From Trichomonas vaginalis G3 (Eukaryota; Parabasalia; Trichomonadida; Trichomonadidae): DNA of 64,000 bases. This document shows positions 32,656 to 42,189 of the stretch, piece by piece. The first letter of the stretch is position 1; every line of letters starts with the position of its first letter. Under the pieces are notes generated by a model that had not been told where the DNA came from, searched no databases, and saw only the letters and a list, made by a program, of their open reading frames with translations. The stretch is taken from assembly GCF_026262505.1 (NCBI RefSeq), contig NC_067207.1:2178252-2242251 (forward strand), read 5' to 3'. The position numbers were made by a program, and so were the translations under genes.

Positions 32656-34258
32656 ATGTACGCCGCTCAGAATATAACGCCAACAGTTTTGGATGCCATG
32701 AACGGAAATGTTTCCGAATGGTATAACGAATGCGACAATGCCATTAGAAGGTCAGAAAATAGTTCCTGGAACTTACGAATATACAACTGCTGTTTCTTAT
32801 GGAAACGTAGGTGAGTTTGGAGAAGGTTCTTCAACAACAGTAGATATTGCTTGCGACAGGTTTCATATTATTTCTATTGACAACTCATTCTTATACGTGG
32901 AACAAGACATTGAAATAAAACCTTTGCCAAGTTGTCTGACAAGAAAGGTTGCAATGGAATTTTCTATGTCGGATACCAATATGCTCCAGAAGTTTTCATG
33001 GGATATAAGATATATTCTAACTCTGACTTAGTTCAAACAGTAACATGGGCAAACTATGAATGGTTCGCTTTGAGAAACTCAGTACAACCACAAGCTAGAG
33101 AACAAACAGACCAGTATGCAAATATTGAGAAAATAAGAAGACTTGACCCTAACGTTCCAGGAGTTTATGTTAACCTTTCTGGTTCAGATGGAACTGCTGC
33201 CACTAAAGTAAAACTGAAACTTAGAGTTCCTTTGTCATCTTTCCTCATCTTCAGGTTTTTAAGATACTTGCCAAACTGGGCAGGAAAAATTTCTATTGAA
33301 CTTACTCCAAGCAAAAATAACTTAGTCATTGCACCAACACAAGACCCATTCAGCATTACTGTAGCTGGAACTGGTGGAGCCAAGTTTCTGTGACTTTTGC
33401 AAAGACAAAGTTGACTTAGACTTTGGTTTCTCAAACTTCAACAATGAAGTAAACTATTATTTCAATGCTGCTGGAACTGCTTGGGACCCAGTTAAGTTCA
33501 CATGCGAAAAATTTGAATGCAAGAGAATAGAAAGCAGACTTGCAGTCTATATGTTGGACCCAGATATTTCAAATGCTTTAGCTGCCAAATATATTGCAGT
33601 TCCACTTATGTTCCCTATACACCAAATATCTGTCAAAGACTTTGCAGGTGAAGTTGGAAACCAAAGTGCTGACCCAGGTGCAAGAACAGATATTGCTTTA
33701 AAACTGCAATGAAACATGCAGATACTATGTTTGTACTGTTCAGACGAACTATAAATGACTATTCTTGTTTCTACAACCCCGGTATTAAATATCATATAAA
33801 CATAGATGGCAAATATTATCCAAGAGAAGAATATTCTACAGTTGAGGATATGAGGTCATACAACTTGACATTAGATGCTATGAACTTTAACAACAACTTC
33901 ACAACAACCATTAACCCTGAAATGCAAAGTTCTATTATGCCATATGTGAAAGTATGGACTCATACAGGAGGTCAAAAAATCAATATACAAATGGAGACCG
34001 TTCAAACTTTTGGCTTGGCATTCCATTTGCTGACTCAGAAGACTTTATGGGTGGTATTTCAACTGTTGGTACTGTACAAATACAATTACTGGTGACAGAG
34101 ACGGTCCAGATGAACTGAGAGCAAAGAAGTTTACAAAACCAATAGCACTTTTCACGGAAGATGCTCTTTTGAAGATTCGTTCGATGAAACCTGCTGGGGC
34201 TCCTCAGATTGGCATAACGACAGCTTCCATCGAGCAGATTTTGGCAGCAGGTCAGTAA
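32656..34258 (+). pseudogene. Maverick major capsid protein, double jelly-roll type (broken)
   Basis: Begins MYAAQNITPTVLDAMNGNV. Beta-rich stretches include VDIACDRFHIISIDNSF, KLRVPLSSFLIFRFLRYLP and WAGKISIELTPSKNNLVIA. The latter segment aligns by eye with IIPVNDLLAFQAFDDYP and FGDIILKYYVFRDTLVF of the open capsid gene of element 3, including spacing to the next Pro. Ends near ITTASIEQILAAGQ. About 530 residues in span, in the range of Polinton capsid proteins. About three breaks. Capsid identity is inference from order, size and this match. Confidence 0.65.
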
Positions 34259-34363
34259 GTTGTTCTTGAACAGACTTCTCTCCGTCAAATATTGACAGTA
34301 CGCCAGTTTTGACATAATATTGTAAGATAAACTTACCTTTAGAAATATCTGTAAGTTTTGAAG

Positions 34364-34570
34364 TTATATTTTGTCAACGTCAAGAACTTTCACCATTTCA
34401 GTTATACCAACTTTCTTTGCTTTATGAAAATATTTTGGTTCAGCAAAGACTGCTATTCTATAACATTTACCATTGTTTGTATAAAGAACTATTCTGTCAA
34501 TGTATTTGTATTGTTTGTGTGTGTAAACTTTGTTCTGCTTCAATTCGAAGAGATACTCGAATACGTCCAT
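34364..34570 (-). CDS. Small minus-strand Maverick protein
   Basis: 68 residues, MDVFEYLFELKQNKVYTHKQ to LDVDKI. Mixed charged/hydrophobic order with CYRIAVFAEPKYFHKAKK looks like a real small domain. Its start is head-to-head with the gene at 34589 (18-bp spacer with TTTTTATTCTAAGTAAA), matching the compact divergent layout elsewhere in these elements. No family recognised. Confidence 0.45.
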   Translation of the reverse strand: MDVFEYLFELKQNKVYTHKQYKYIDRIVLYTNNGKCYRIAVFAEPKYFHKAKKVGITEMVKVLDVDKI

Positions 34571-34588
34571 CTTTTTATTCTAAGTAAA

Positions 34589-34786
34589 ATGTCATTTCCG
34601 AAAAATAGAAGCGTAAGTGTTTCAAAAGGTTTAATGGCGGTGGCAGATGTGAAGTTAAATTCACCAACTCAAACAAACAGTCAAAGTGTTATTGTCAATG
34701 TCAAAGACAGAGATGTTGAAGTGGGGAAACCATACGAAGACGAAGATGGTATAACAATTGTTCCTGTAAAAGAACCAAATATCTGA
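34589..34786 (+). CDS. Small Maverick protein, 65 residues
   Basis: Starts MSFPKNRSVSVSKGLMAVAD and ends ITIVPVKEPNI. Ser/Val-rich with a beta-like pattern. Lies between capsid and penton-like genes, in the same direction. Start taken at the ATG after the T-rich TTTTTATTCTAAGTAAA spacer. Function unknown. Confidence 0.45.
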   Translation: MSFPKNRSVSVSKGLMAVADVKLNSPTQTNSQSVIVNVKDRDVEVGKPYEDEDGITIVPVKEPNI

Positions 34787-34887
34787 AGTTAACAGAGACT
34801 TAAGTTCTGTTGCAGATATTCGAAACGACTACCAAAACTGAAAGACAAACTTCAAACTCAGGAGAAGATTGTCAAGCTTTAAGTATA

Positions 34888-35130
34888 ATGTTAAACTTGG
34901 TCGAACACAACCCTGTAAAAGTGAACTCATATGTCATTGCACCTCATGAAGTTTTGAAAGAACTATTGAAACTTTTGACAGAGGCAGACGATATAAACAT
35001 CAAAGAAATAGAACCCGACATTAGTTGCTGTGGTGTTTCATATAATGTCATTGACAAGATATACGTTATGAAAGGAGGTGAAACGTTGAACTTAAAATAT
35101 AGTTTCCCAGACGTTATTAAAAATATTTGA
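34888..35130 (+). CDS. Small conserved-looking Maverick protein (start uncertain)
   Basis: MLNLVEHNPVKVNSYVIAPH to FPDVIKNI; the frame is open further upstream but without an ATG. Contains EVLKELLKLLTEADDINIKE, a helical stretch, and YNVIDKIYVMKGGETLNL, beta-like. Placed before the penton-like gene. No family recognised; the upstream part may be a remnant. Confidence 0.4.
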   Translation: MLNLVEHNPVKVNSYVIAPHEVLKELLKLLTEADDINIKEIEPDISCCGVSYNVIDKIYVMKGGETLNLKYSFPDVIKNI

Positions 35131-35168
35131 CGACCACAACATTTCATTAAAATTTATTTGCTAAGTAA

Positions 35169-35966
35169 ATGGCAGAAGACATAATGGTTTATACTATTAC
35201 GACTAAAAATCCTGAGTCATATAATTCTATAACAACAAACTTACAAAGTCCTCAAGGACGATATTGTAAACTAACCTTAAACACAATGACGACTAAAGCC
35301 TGTTTTGCTCTTTTGACACCAGAAGACTTTATTGTTGTGAATGGTAAAAAATACTCCTTTGAAGATACTTACTCAGATATACCACCAACAGGTTTTGTTG
35401 ACTTATTTAATACTTTAAGTACGGGTGTAACATGTGCTGCAACTAGAGCAGGTTTCATTATGTTTGGATGTCCGACTGAGTTTACTATAAACGATATGAG
35501 CTATAATACAAAACTTATTTCTGGTTTTTACTACCAACAGTTTCCTATAACAGGAAAAGGTGTCATACAAGGAATGTCTATTCCATTGACATTAAGCACA
35601 CCAATCTTATATATTGTTTCAAACTTAGGTTCAAAGTGTTATTCGAATGTCGACAGAAACTATTATGACCAAAAGATACTTATGCGTATAAACAATACTT
35701 TCTCTGCTGGTTTGCCTATTGTTCATTCGAATGCAGAATTTTCAACCTTAGTGAACTCAAACACATTGGCAAGTATAACGTTGACATTAGTTGACGCAAA
35801 CTTTGTTCCTGTAAAACTTTTATGTCCTATGTATTTGTCAATGACGGCAGAAAGTTTCGAATTGGAAGATGCAACTGGTGAAAGTATTGTATTACAAGAA
35901 CAACTTCAACAACAAATAGCTCAAGAACAACAAAGGCAACAAATGCAACAACAAAGTCAAGAATAA
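35169..35966 (+). CDS. Penton-like (single jelly-roll) minor capsid candidate
   Basis: 265 residues, open. Beta-rich throughout (MVYTITTKNPESYNSITTNL; GVIQGMSIPLTLSTPILYIV), with the C-terminal pattern LASITLTLVDANFVPVKLL then PMYLSMTAES, resembling the last strands of Polinton/virophage penton proteins (x-L-x-D-x-x-x-x-P-v-x-L). The final 30 residues are Gln-rich. Start follows TTTATTTGCTAAGTAA. In Polintons the penton and capsid genes are usually neighbours, as here. Family call is inference. Confidence 0.55.
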   Translation: MAEDIMVYTITTKNPESYNSITTNLQSPQGRYCKLTLNTMTTKACFALLTPEDFIVVNGKKYSFEDTYSDIPPTGFVDLFNTLSTGVTCAATRAGFIMFGCPTEFTINDMSYNTKLISGFYYQQFPITGKGVIQGMSIPLTLSTPILYIVSNLGSKCYSNVDRNYYDQKILMRINNTFSAGLPIVHSNAEFSTLVNSNTLASITLTLVDANFVPVKLLCPMYLSMTAESFELEDATGESIVLQEQLQQQIAQEQQRQQMQQQSQE

Positions 35967-35994
35967 AAAAATATTTTTTTTTATTTTTATAAAA

Positions 35995-37226
35995 ATGTAC
36001 AGAATAGATGTTTCAGATTTTTATGACTTCCAAGCATTCAGAAATATGTGTCCATTTCGAGACTATAACAAAGCAGTCGAGAATTTGAAACGTTTAGTTA
36101 TTTATGTTGACTCTGCCCAGAATGTTATGTCATGAAAAGAATGGGATGTTGTCTTTAACAAACCAAGAGCAACAATAGTGTCTGAACAAGAATGTAGACA
36201 GAAACTTAAGAAAATAAAAGTCGTACAAGTTGGCATGAAGATGTTAGATGCTTGGGATATCTTATTGTCAAAGTTAGAAGATTTTTCAGTTCGAGGTATA
36301 AAGTTCTATACACCTTCTCCAAACTTCTATCTATCTTCACTGGATATAAATACGAACAAGTAGAATGGAAAGAAAATATTATAGAAGCTTGGTTAGACCA
36401 TGTCAAAGAAATTATATGCAATGGAAACGAAAAGGTTTATGAGTATATCTTATGTTGGTTTGCAAACATCTTACAACATCCAAGTGCTAAAAATGAAACT
36501 GCTCTCATTATAATTGGAAAACAAGGAACTGGTAAGAATACTTTCTTTACAGATATTTTGTGCAAACTGTTAGAAGGTTATTCGAACCCTAATATGACAA
36601 ACTTAGAAAACATCTGCGGCAAGTTTAACTCCTCAATAGAGAATATGAAACTTATAGTTTGCAATGAACTTCAAAGTATAGATACAACAAAAGTTTTGAA
36701 CTCAGATGCTTTGAAGAGTCTTATAACAGACAAAGTTGGAGTTGTTGAAAGAAAATATAAAGACCAAAGAGTTTGTGAAAATGTTGCAAACTTCATTATG
36801 GTTTCAAACAATACTGTTCCGATGAAGTTAGAAAGTTCTGACAGAAGATATGTAGTTGTCAGAACGTCAGATTCTCATATGCAAGATACAGAATATTTTG
36901 ACGACTTAGCAGAAACTTTGACATCTGACTTTTACAACCACTTGTTCTCATATTTTATGACATTAGATATTTCTAAGTTCAATCCAAGACAAATTCCACA
37001 TACAGAAGAGAGACAAACATTGTTAGAAGCAAACAAGAGTGTATATGAACTGTTCATAGATGAAACTGACTTTGAGTGTTTAGATGAAAGGTCATTGTAC
37101 GATTCGTATAAACAATATTGTCAAGAATATGGTTATATGACAGCGTCTAAACGAACATTCTTGGCAAATGTCAAAAGTCTTTTAGACGTACAGAATGGTG
37201 TATATACAAAGAAAATTTTTTTCTGA
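35995..37226 (+). pseudogene. SF3/D5-type replicative helicase of a Maverick (broken)
   Basis: The C-terminal part (from about 36370) shows Walker A IIIGKQGTGKNTFF, a Walker B-like MKLIVCNELQ, and the SF3 sensor NFIMVSNNTVP followed by ESSDRRYVVVR. A conserved end (RSLYDSYKQYCQEYGYMTAS) matches the D5/primase-helicase tail. The N-terminal part (MYRIDVSDFYDFQAFRN) is less clear. SF3 helicases unwind DNA at viral origins. About two breaks. Followed by a conserved small gene. Confidence 0.8.
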
Positions 37227-37267
37227 GTAAATTTTTAAAAAAAATATTTTTTTATCCGATAGAAAAG

Positions 37268-37687
37268 ATGACGAAATTCATCTCAGTAAACAAGTACATG
37301 TCAGGACTTAAAGAAGAACTAGACCCATTCACATATTTGAATGTTTACTTCTACCATTTTGAAAAGTCTTCATTCAGCAAAGTTTGGAACATCGAACCAG
37401 TTAAGTTTGCTGTCGTGACTAAAAACGGTGCGAAATTTGAAGACTTAGACATAGAAGGTTTGTTAGCAGTCAAAGAAAGTTTTGACAGAAGGTTTTCAAA
37501 CCTTAAAGAAGGCAAAGCATACAAACTTGTTATACCTTATGAACCAAAGAAAGCAGACGACTATGAATATTATGAGTCTAAGATAGTTGAAGTTCAAGGT
37601 AAATTGGGTAAAAAGATTTTAGAGTCTAAGCCAGTGTTTGCTCCTAAAGAGGAAGAGAACATTGACATTGACCCAGAAATGTTCTAA
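37268..37687 (+). CDS. Conserved Maverick protein shared by elements 2 and 3
   Basis: 139 residues, MTKFISVNKYMSGLKEELDP. The gene at 60887 in element 3 starts similarly (MSGSRFVTVNQLMDVLSP) and shares the order VYFYHF/VYFDDY, KPIAFAF/EPVKFAVV, suggesting a divergent homologue present in two Maverick lineages. Acidic C-terminus. It sits between helicase and packaging ATPase. Function unknown; conservation in both lineages points to a core replication or packaging role. Confidence 0.55.
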   Translation: MTKFISVNKYMSGLKEELDPFTYLNVYFYHFEKSSFSKVWNIEPVKFAVVTKNGAKFEDLDIEGLLAVKESFDRRFSNLKEGKAYKLVIPYEPKKADDYEYYESKIVEVQGKLGKKILESKPVFAPKEEENIDIDPEMF

Positions 37688-37703
37688 AAATAAAATTTTA
37701 TTT

Positions 37704-38156
37704 TTACATGTCAAATTTCTTTTTCTCTGGAACTGGTTCAGGTTCTTTCTTCTCTTCTTCTACTTTCTTTTCTTTCTTTTCTTTCTTCTTCTTTTCTGGT
37801 GGAGTTATGTCAAATTTCTCCGAACCATATTTATGTAAAAGTTCTTTGTCCTTTAATAGCTCTTCTATTCTGTTTTCTATTTCATCTTCAAGAACAGCGC
37901 ATGTGTCTTCTTTGCATTCTAAGAACTTTTGTTGGACTTCATCTTTCCAATCGGTGTCATCTCTGTCAACAAGTCTGTCATTGACAAATTTTAAGACTGC
38001 TCTGCTTAATGTTTTATGGTTCTTGTCATATTCCCAGAAACAGAACTTTAGAACAAATTCACCTTTCTTGTTTACACTATGTAAGATTTTATGGTCGACA
38101 GATGTTTTGCTGTCGAAAAGCTTGTCTCGAATATAGATAGCGAAATCGCTAGACAT
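37704..38156 (-). CDS. Maverick protein with Lys/Glu-rich tail
   Basis: 150 residues from MSSDFAIYIRDKLFDSKTSV; globular-looking first 110 residues and a tail of alternating Lys, Glu and Pro. It is convergent with the gene ending at 37687 and head-to-head with the ATPase gene (36 bp between starts), again a divergent pair around a T-rich spacer. No family recognised. Confidence 0.5.
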   Translation of the reverse strand: MSSDFAIYIRDKLFDSKTSVDHKILHSVNKKGEFVLKFCFWEYDKNHKTLSRAVLKFVNDRLVDRDDTDWKDEVQQKFLECKEDTCAVLEDEIENRIEELLKDKELLHKYGSEKFDITPPEKKKKEKKEKKVEEEKKEPEPVPEKKKFDM

Positions 38157-38192
38157 TTTCTAAAAGATAAAAATTTTAATTTTTCTAAAAAT

Positions 38193-39068
38193 ATGTTAGA
38201 AAAAAAGTTTGCTGACATTGACAAGAAATTTGAGAATGTTTTAAACAAGAACAAGAGGAAGTTAGAAAATGCTCAGATAAAACCTATACATGACAAGTTC
38301 TTATTTGCTCAGAATGGTATAACAGGTCTAATTGCACCACCTGGGTCGGGTAAGACTTTCACTTATCTTAAAATGGCTGCACAACAACAAGAACTAGATG
38401 AGAAGAACCCATTCTATGAGTTAGTTGTCATTTGTAGTACTTCTGGTCAATTTGACCAAACCGTCAATTCGTTCAAAGATATTATAAAGAAGTCTAAGTT
38501 AGTATGTATAAAGGATACTGAGTTGTTAGATTGGATAAAGAAGTACCAAAGAAGAGTTTTGAAGTATAATGCTATAAATGAGTATATAAATTCTAAGTTT
38601 AAAGACCCAAATGAGGAAATGCAGAGAATATTAGAGAAGAAACACTTCAGAAACAAACAGAAAGAGATAGAATACATTTCGAAGAAATTGCAATCTTACG
38701 ATTGGAAGACATACCCTCATAGATGTCTTCTTATCTTAGATGATTTCGCCTCTCATCCTTTGTTAAAGAACAGAGAACAAGATATGTGTCGAATTCTTAA
38801 GAAGCTCAGACACTTTAACATCTCAGTTGTCATTTGTGTACAGACAGCAAAGAGTTTAAGTAAGGATGTTAAAAGAATACTGACTGACATTATACTTTTC
38901 CCCGGATTGTCCGAAGACGATTTCATGGAACTTATGAAAGAGTCCATGGCAGGTAAGTTTGACAGACATGAACTATGGGAGAAGTACAAAGTCATACAAG
39001 ACCCTCATACTTCTTTCAGAATTCATATCTACGCGAACAAAGTTCAAATTGTAAAAAGTCAAGCTTGA
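38193..39068 (+). CDS. A32/FtsK-like genome packaging ATPase of a Maverick
   Basis: 291 residues from the ATG at 38193 (an upstream in-frame ATG at 38091 lies inside the opposite-strand gene and is not used). Walker A GLIAPPGSGKT at ~45-55, Walker B CLLILDD at ~178-184 followed by FASHP, and a sensor-like VVICVQTAKS at ~217. That order matches the A32-type packaging ATPases of Polintons, virophages and giant viruses, which pump DNA into capsids. N-terminal 30 residues are a charged helix. Open here; the element as a whole is broken. Confidence 0.85.
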   Translation: MLEKKFADIDKKFENVLNKNKRKLENAQIKPIHDKFLFAQNGITGLIAPPGSGKTFTYLKMAAQQQELDEKNPFYELVVICSTSGQFDQTVNSFKDIIKKSKLVCIKDTELLDWIKKYQRRVLKYNAINEYINSKFKDPNEEMQRILEKKHFRNKQKEIEYISKKLQSYDWKTYPHRCLLILDDFASHPLLKNREQDMCRILKKLRHFNISVVICVQTAKSLSKDVKRILTDIILFPGLSEDDFMELMKESMAGKFDRHELWEKYKVIQDPHTSFRIHIYANKVQIVKSQA

Positions 39069-39089
39069 AAAATCTAAGTGTTTAGTCTT

Positions 39090-39450
39090 AGTAAGTCTGT
39101 TGTGGTGCTGGGGCTGTCGGTTCTTCTGGCTTTGGAAGGCATTCAGGAAGAGGGACGTGAGACATTCGTTTGTGTCCTGTCGGAAGGAAGAACTTTTCCT
39201 GTTGTCGGGAAAAACTTTTCCTGTCGGAAGGAAAAATTTTTTCTGTTGGAAGGAAAAACTTTTCCTGAAGTTCGACCAAAAAGTTCTCAATTTTCGAAAA
39301 TTTGAATGGTTTACGGACGGACAACTGGAAAATTTTTTCTTGTCGTCGGGAAAAATTTTTTCTGTCGGAAGGAAATTTTTTTCCAGTTGTCGGGAAAATA
39401 TTTTTCTGTCGGAAGGAAGGACTCGGAATGCCAGAAGGATTTGACAAGGC
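39090..39450. repeat. Imperfect palindromic repeat array after the ATPase gene
   Basis: Units of about 30 bp alternate GGAAGGAAAAA and CTTTTCCTGTCGG or TTTTTTCTGTCGG, so each neighbour can pair with the next. Many frames stay open on both strands because of composition; none is called a gene. The motif CTGTCGGAAGGAA recurs about six times. Confidence 0.75.
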
Positions 39451-39511
39451 AATTTACTTTATAGAGCTACTTGAGCCATCTGAAGTCAAGCTTGAAAAAT
39501 AAATGGTTCAT

Positions 39512-40318
39512 CTACTCTACTTGTTTGAAGTTGTCAAAATACTCTGTTATTTTTTCCTTTAACAATGGCAAATCTTCTTTGAAGGTAAGTATTGTACAAC
39601 CTTTCATATCATAGTGTGTTTGAGGTAAAGTATCTTGAACTATTTGTTTCACATCTTCATTCGGTGTCATTGAAATCGGTAAGTTTTCGCGATAGAACCA
39701 ATTTCTGTCAGATTTGTAAATCTTAGCAAGGTCGTAAAAGCTTTTGTTGTTTCTTCTGACTAAATGCAACATAACCATATCTCTGTCTTCTTCATTTTCC
39801 ATCTCTTCAGTATAAATCATATACTTATAGTTCTTTTCCTTTCCTTTTGGTACCGAACGTGGTATTCTTTTCTGAATGCTTTTGTCTTTTGCTTCAAGCT
39901 TGTTCTCTAGCTCTTCACGTTCTTGTCTATGAATTTCATCTAACATCATGAAAATATAACAAGCGTAACGAGGTGAAGCCCACATTGCAACAGCATTTAC
40001 AAGAAGTCTATGTACATACCAGCCTCTCAAACCATTTAGCAAATTTTTACGATTTTCGTACGGAATCTCGACTCGCGGTTTTCCTCGGGTCGCAAACATA
40101 TGAGGAAATTCTTCTAAAAGTTCTTTTGTCTGTTGGTTTTCAAACCAATGATGTGCTTGCTTTGTAGAACGAAGAGCATTCAAAATACTTTGCATTTGGT
40201 ACATATCGTCTTTGACCGAACGAATGAGACGGAGTTGTTTGTTAAACTGTATGTACTCATATTCTTCATTTATGGCTTCATGAACGATAGCAGTTGTTGT
40301 GTTCTCTGATGTTGACAT
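39512..40318 (-). CDS. KilA-N domain DNA-binding protein (accessory Maverick gene)
   Basis: About 268 residues from MSTSENTTTAIVHEAINEEY. KilA-N signature near the middle: GLRGWYVHRLLVNAVAMWAS followed by PRYACYIFMMLDEI, the family's conserved W-x-H...A-x-W-x-S-P core. Downstream is a charged coiled-coil linker (EELENKLEAKDKSIQKR) and a C-terminal globular part with YDLAKIYKSDRNWFYREN. KilA-N proteins bind DNA in phages and giant DNA viruses and are often multicopy. The leader TTTATTTTGTATGTAAGGAC upstream is shared with the genes at 42189 and 43540. Confidence 0.75.
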   Translation of the reverse strand: MSTSENTTTAIVHEAINEEYEYIQFNKQLRLIRSVKDDMYQMQSILNALRSTKQAHHWFENQQTKELLEEFPHMFATRGKPRVEIPYENRKNLLNGLRGWYVHRLLVNAVAMWASPRYACYIFMMLDEIHRQEREELENKLEAKDKSIQKRIPRSVPKGKEKNYKYMIYTEEMENEEDRDMVMLHLVRRNNKSFYDLAKIYKSDRNWFYRENLPISMTPNEDVKQIVQDTLPQTHYDMKGCTILTFKEDLPLLKEKITEYFDNFKQVE

Positions 40319-40339
40319 ATCTGTCCTTACATACAAAAT

Positions 40340-41250
40340 AAAAAAATAAATAAAAATAAAACTAACTTTATTTTTTCTATCTTAAGGAAATTCACTGTTT
40401 TCATAGAGTTTTAGGCGACTAAGTTTTTTAACGTACTCGCAATTTTTTACGATTTTCATGAGTTTTAGGCGAGTAAGATTTTCTGTCTTGTATAAAAGAT
40501 ATGATTTCAGGGATTTTTTTGACGAAGTGTCAAAGTTCTCTTCGTAAAAAAATAACAGTTATATAATGAAATTTGGTCATTTTTTCACGATTTTCATGAG
40601 TTTTAGGCGACCAGGTTTTTTTCCCTACTCGCAATTTTTTACGATTTTCGTACGGAATCTCTACCCTCGGTTTTCCTCGGGTAGCAAACATATGAGGAAA
40701 TTCATGAAATTTGGTCATTTTTTTCAGCAAAAATAATGTTTAGGGTAGAAGGTTAGATCTACCCTCCTTTCTACCCTCTTTTCTAACATGGTCTAAAACA
40801 CACAAAACTCATGAATTTTCATGATTTCTTCGTATATGTTTTCTCAAGACTTCTTCGTAAATGTTTTGTCAAACATGAACGTACATGTTTTGTCAAGACT
40901 TCTTCGTATATGTTTTCTCAAGACTTCTTCGTAAATGTTTTGTCAAGACTTCTTCGTACATGTTTTGTCAAGACTTCTTCATCGTAATGAGCGTAAATCA
41001 GACAAAAATAATGTTTAGGGTAGAAGGTTAGATCTACCCTCCTTTCTACCCTCTTTTCTACCCCAGTTATTTTATAAGCGTTTTACATGGTAAACGTTAT
41101 TTTTGGAATTTTGTGAAAACTCAACGGTTTGACACAAGCCCTAAAAATTATTTTACTCAGAATTTTGTTGCTGAATTCAGCAAAAATATAATTTAGGGTA
41201 GAAGGTTAGATCTAACCTGTCTTCTACCCTCTTTTCTAACCTCTTTTTTT
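40340..41250. repeat. Non-coding repeat cassette between accessory genes
   Basis: Holds copies of a KilA-N gene fragment (near 40600-40705, matching 40055-40105), the strings ATTTTCATGAGTTTTAGGCG (three copies), AAGACTTCTTCGTA.ATGTTTT tandem units (40830-40980), and three palindrome modules with GGTTAGATCT(AACC/ACCC) near 40757, 41023 and 41203, each flanked by GGGTAGAA and TTCTACCC arms. An inverted, imperfect version of the 108-bp hairpin repeat lies at 40493-40565. No intact gene. Confidence 0.8.
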
Positions 41251-42189
41251 TTATAAGCGTTTCACATGGTAAACGTTATGAATTCGTGAGACTCTAAACA
41301 GTTTTGTAGCTTCTATTTCTTCGCTGAGGATATCGAATGTTTTAACAATGTCGAAAGTTTCTTTATACTTCTTCTTGACGTCAGATAGAAGGAAATCGTC
41401 AGCAGTTGGATAGTTTTTGTTCAGAAATTCTAACATGTTCATTTTATCTTCTGCTGGCTTTTCTGCTTCTTTCTTTAAGTCAGCATAGTCGTTTCTCATA
41501 CGTTCTATCTCTTTGACGGAGTAGTTATATTTCCTAATTGCTGCTTTACATTTAGAACATTGCGGGTTCATTTTTGCGTTATACATTGAAATTTGACCTG
41601 CTAGAACAACTAAGGCGTCAATGGTTTTCTTTAACTCAAAAGTTGCTGGTTTTATTTGTTCATTCCATACCTTACCTCTTCTATCTTTATCTCTTATCTG
41701 CCATACACATTCAGCAACTAACGAAACAAAGTTGTCGTAGGTCTTAAATTCTTCAGATTTATATATGTCAGAAACATTCTTATATACCATGTCGCAATCT
41801 TTGTCCATAACCTTATGGTTGCAATGAAATCCTAGAAACTCATAGTTTACCTTTCGTATGAACTTCTTTATTTCTACTGAGTCAGTTGCTTTGACTTCTA
41901 TTTCATCGAATTCAGGAATAGTGAGCTTTTGCTGCTGAATTTCAGGCAATTTGGGTAAATGGTCAATAATGTCCTGCATTTCATAAAGATACTGTTCATT
42001 TTGTTCATCTTTCGCACAACAGTCCAAAGTACTTGTTAAAAGTTCTTGCTTTATCTTCTGGATTTCTGTTTCGAAAGTATATGAAGAAGGAATGAAGCTT
42101 TTCATCTCTACTAACATAGATGTTGGATTCATGACTAAAGAGTTTGGTGCTGTTGTTTGAATTGTTGTTGTGCCGATTGTTGAAATCAT
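41251..42189 (-). CDS. Accessory Maverick protein of unknown function, 312 residues
   Basis: MISTIGTTTIQTTAPNSLVM at the start; mostly helical, charged, with a possible zinc pair QCSKCKAAIRKYNY and a helical KEIERMRNDYADLKKEAEK; ends FRVSRIHNVYHVKRL. Upstream it has the same A/T leader as the two KilA-N genes, and its 3' side runs straight into a GGTTAGATCTAACC palindrome module. This shared framing suggests it moves or duplicates as a unit with them. No family recognised. Open in this element. Confidence 0.55.
   Translation of the reverse strand: MISTIGTTTIQTTAPNSLVMNPTSMLVEMKSFIPSSYTFETEIQKIKQELLTSTLDCCAKDEQNEQYLYEMQDIIDHLPKLPEIQQQKLTIPEFDEIEVKATDSVEIKKFIRKVNYEFLGFHCNHKVMDKDCDMVYKNVSDIYKSEEFKTYDNFVSLVAECVWQIRDKDRRGKVWNEQIKPATFELKKTIDALVVLAGQISMYNAKMNPQCSKCKAAIRKYNYSVKEIERMRNDYADLKKEAEKPAEDKMNMLEFLNKNYPTADDFLLSDVKKKYKETFDIVKTFDILSEEIEATKLFRVSRIHNVYHVKRL

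Noticed and set aside
33165-33795. Minus-strand frames opposite the capsid gene
   Set aside because: Shadows of the capsid coding sequence.
38091-38192. N-terminal extension of the packaging ATPase
   Set aside because: It lies wholly inside the opposite-strand gene; the ATG at 38193 follows the T-rich spacer typical of these elements.
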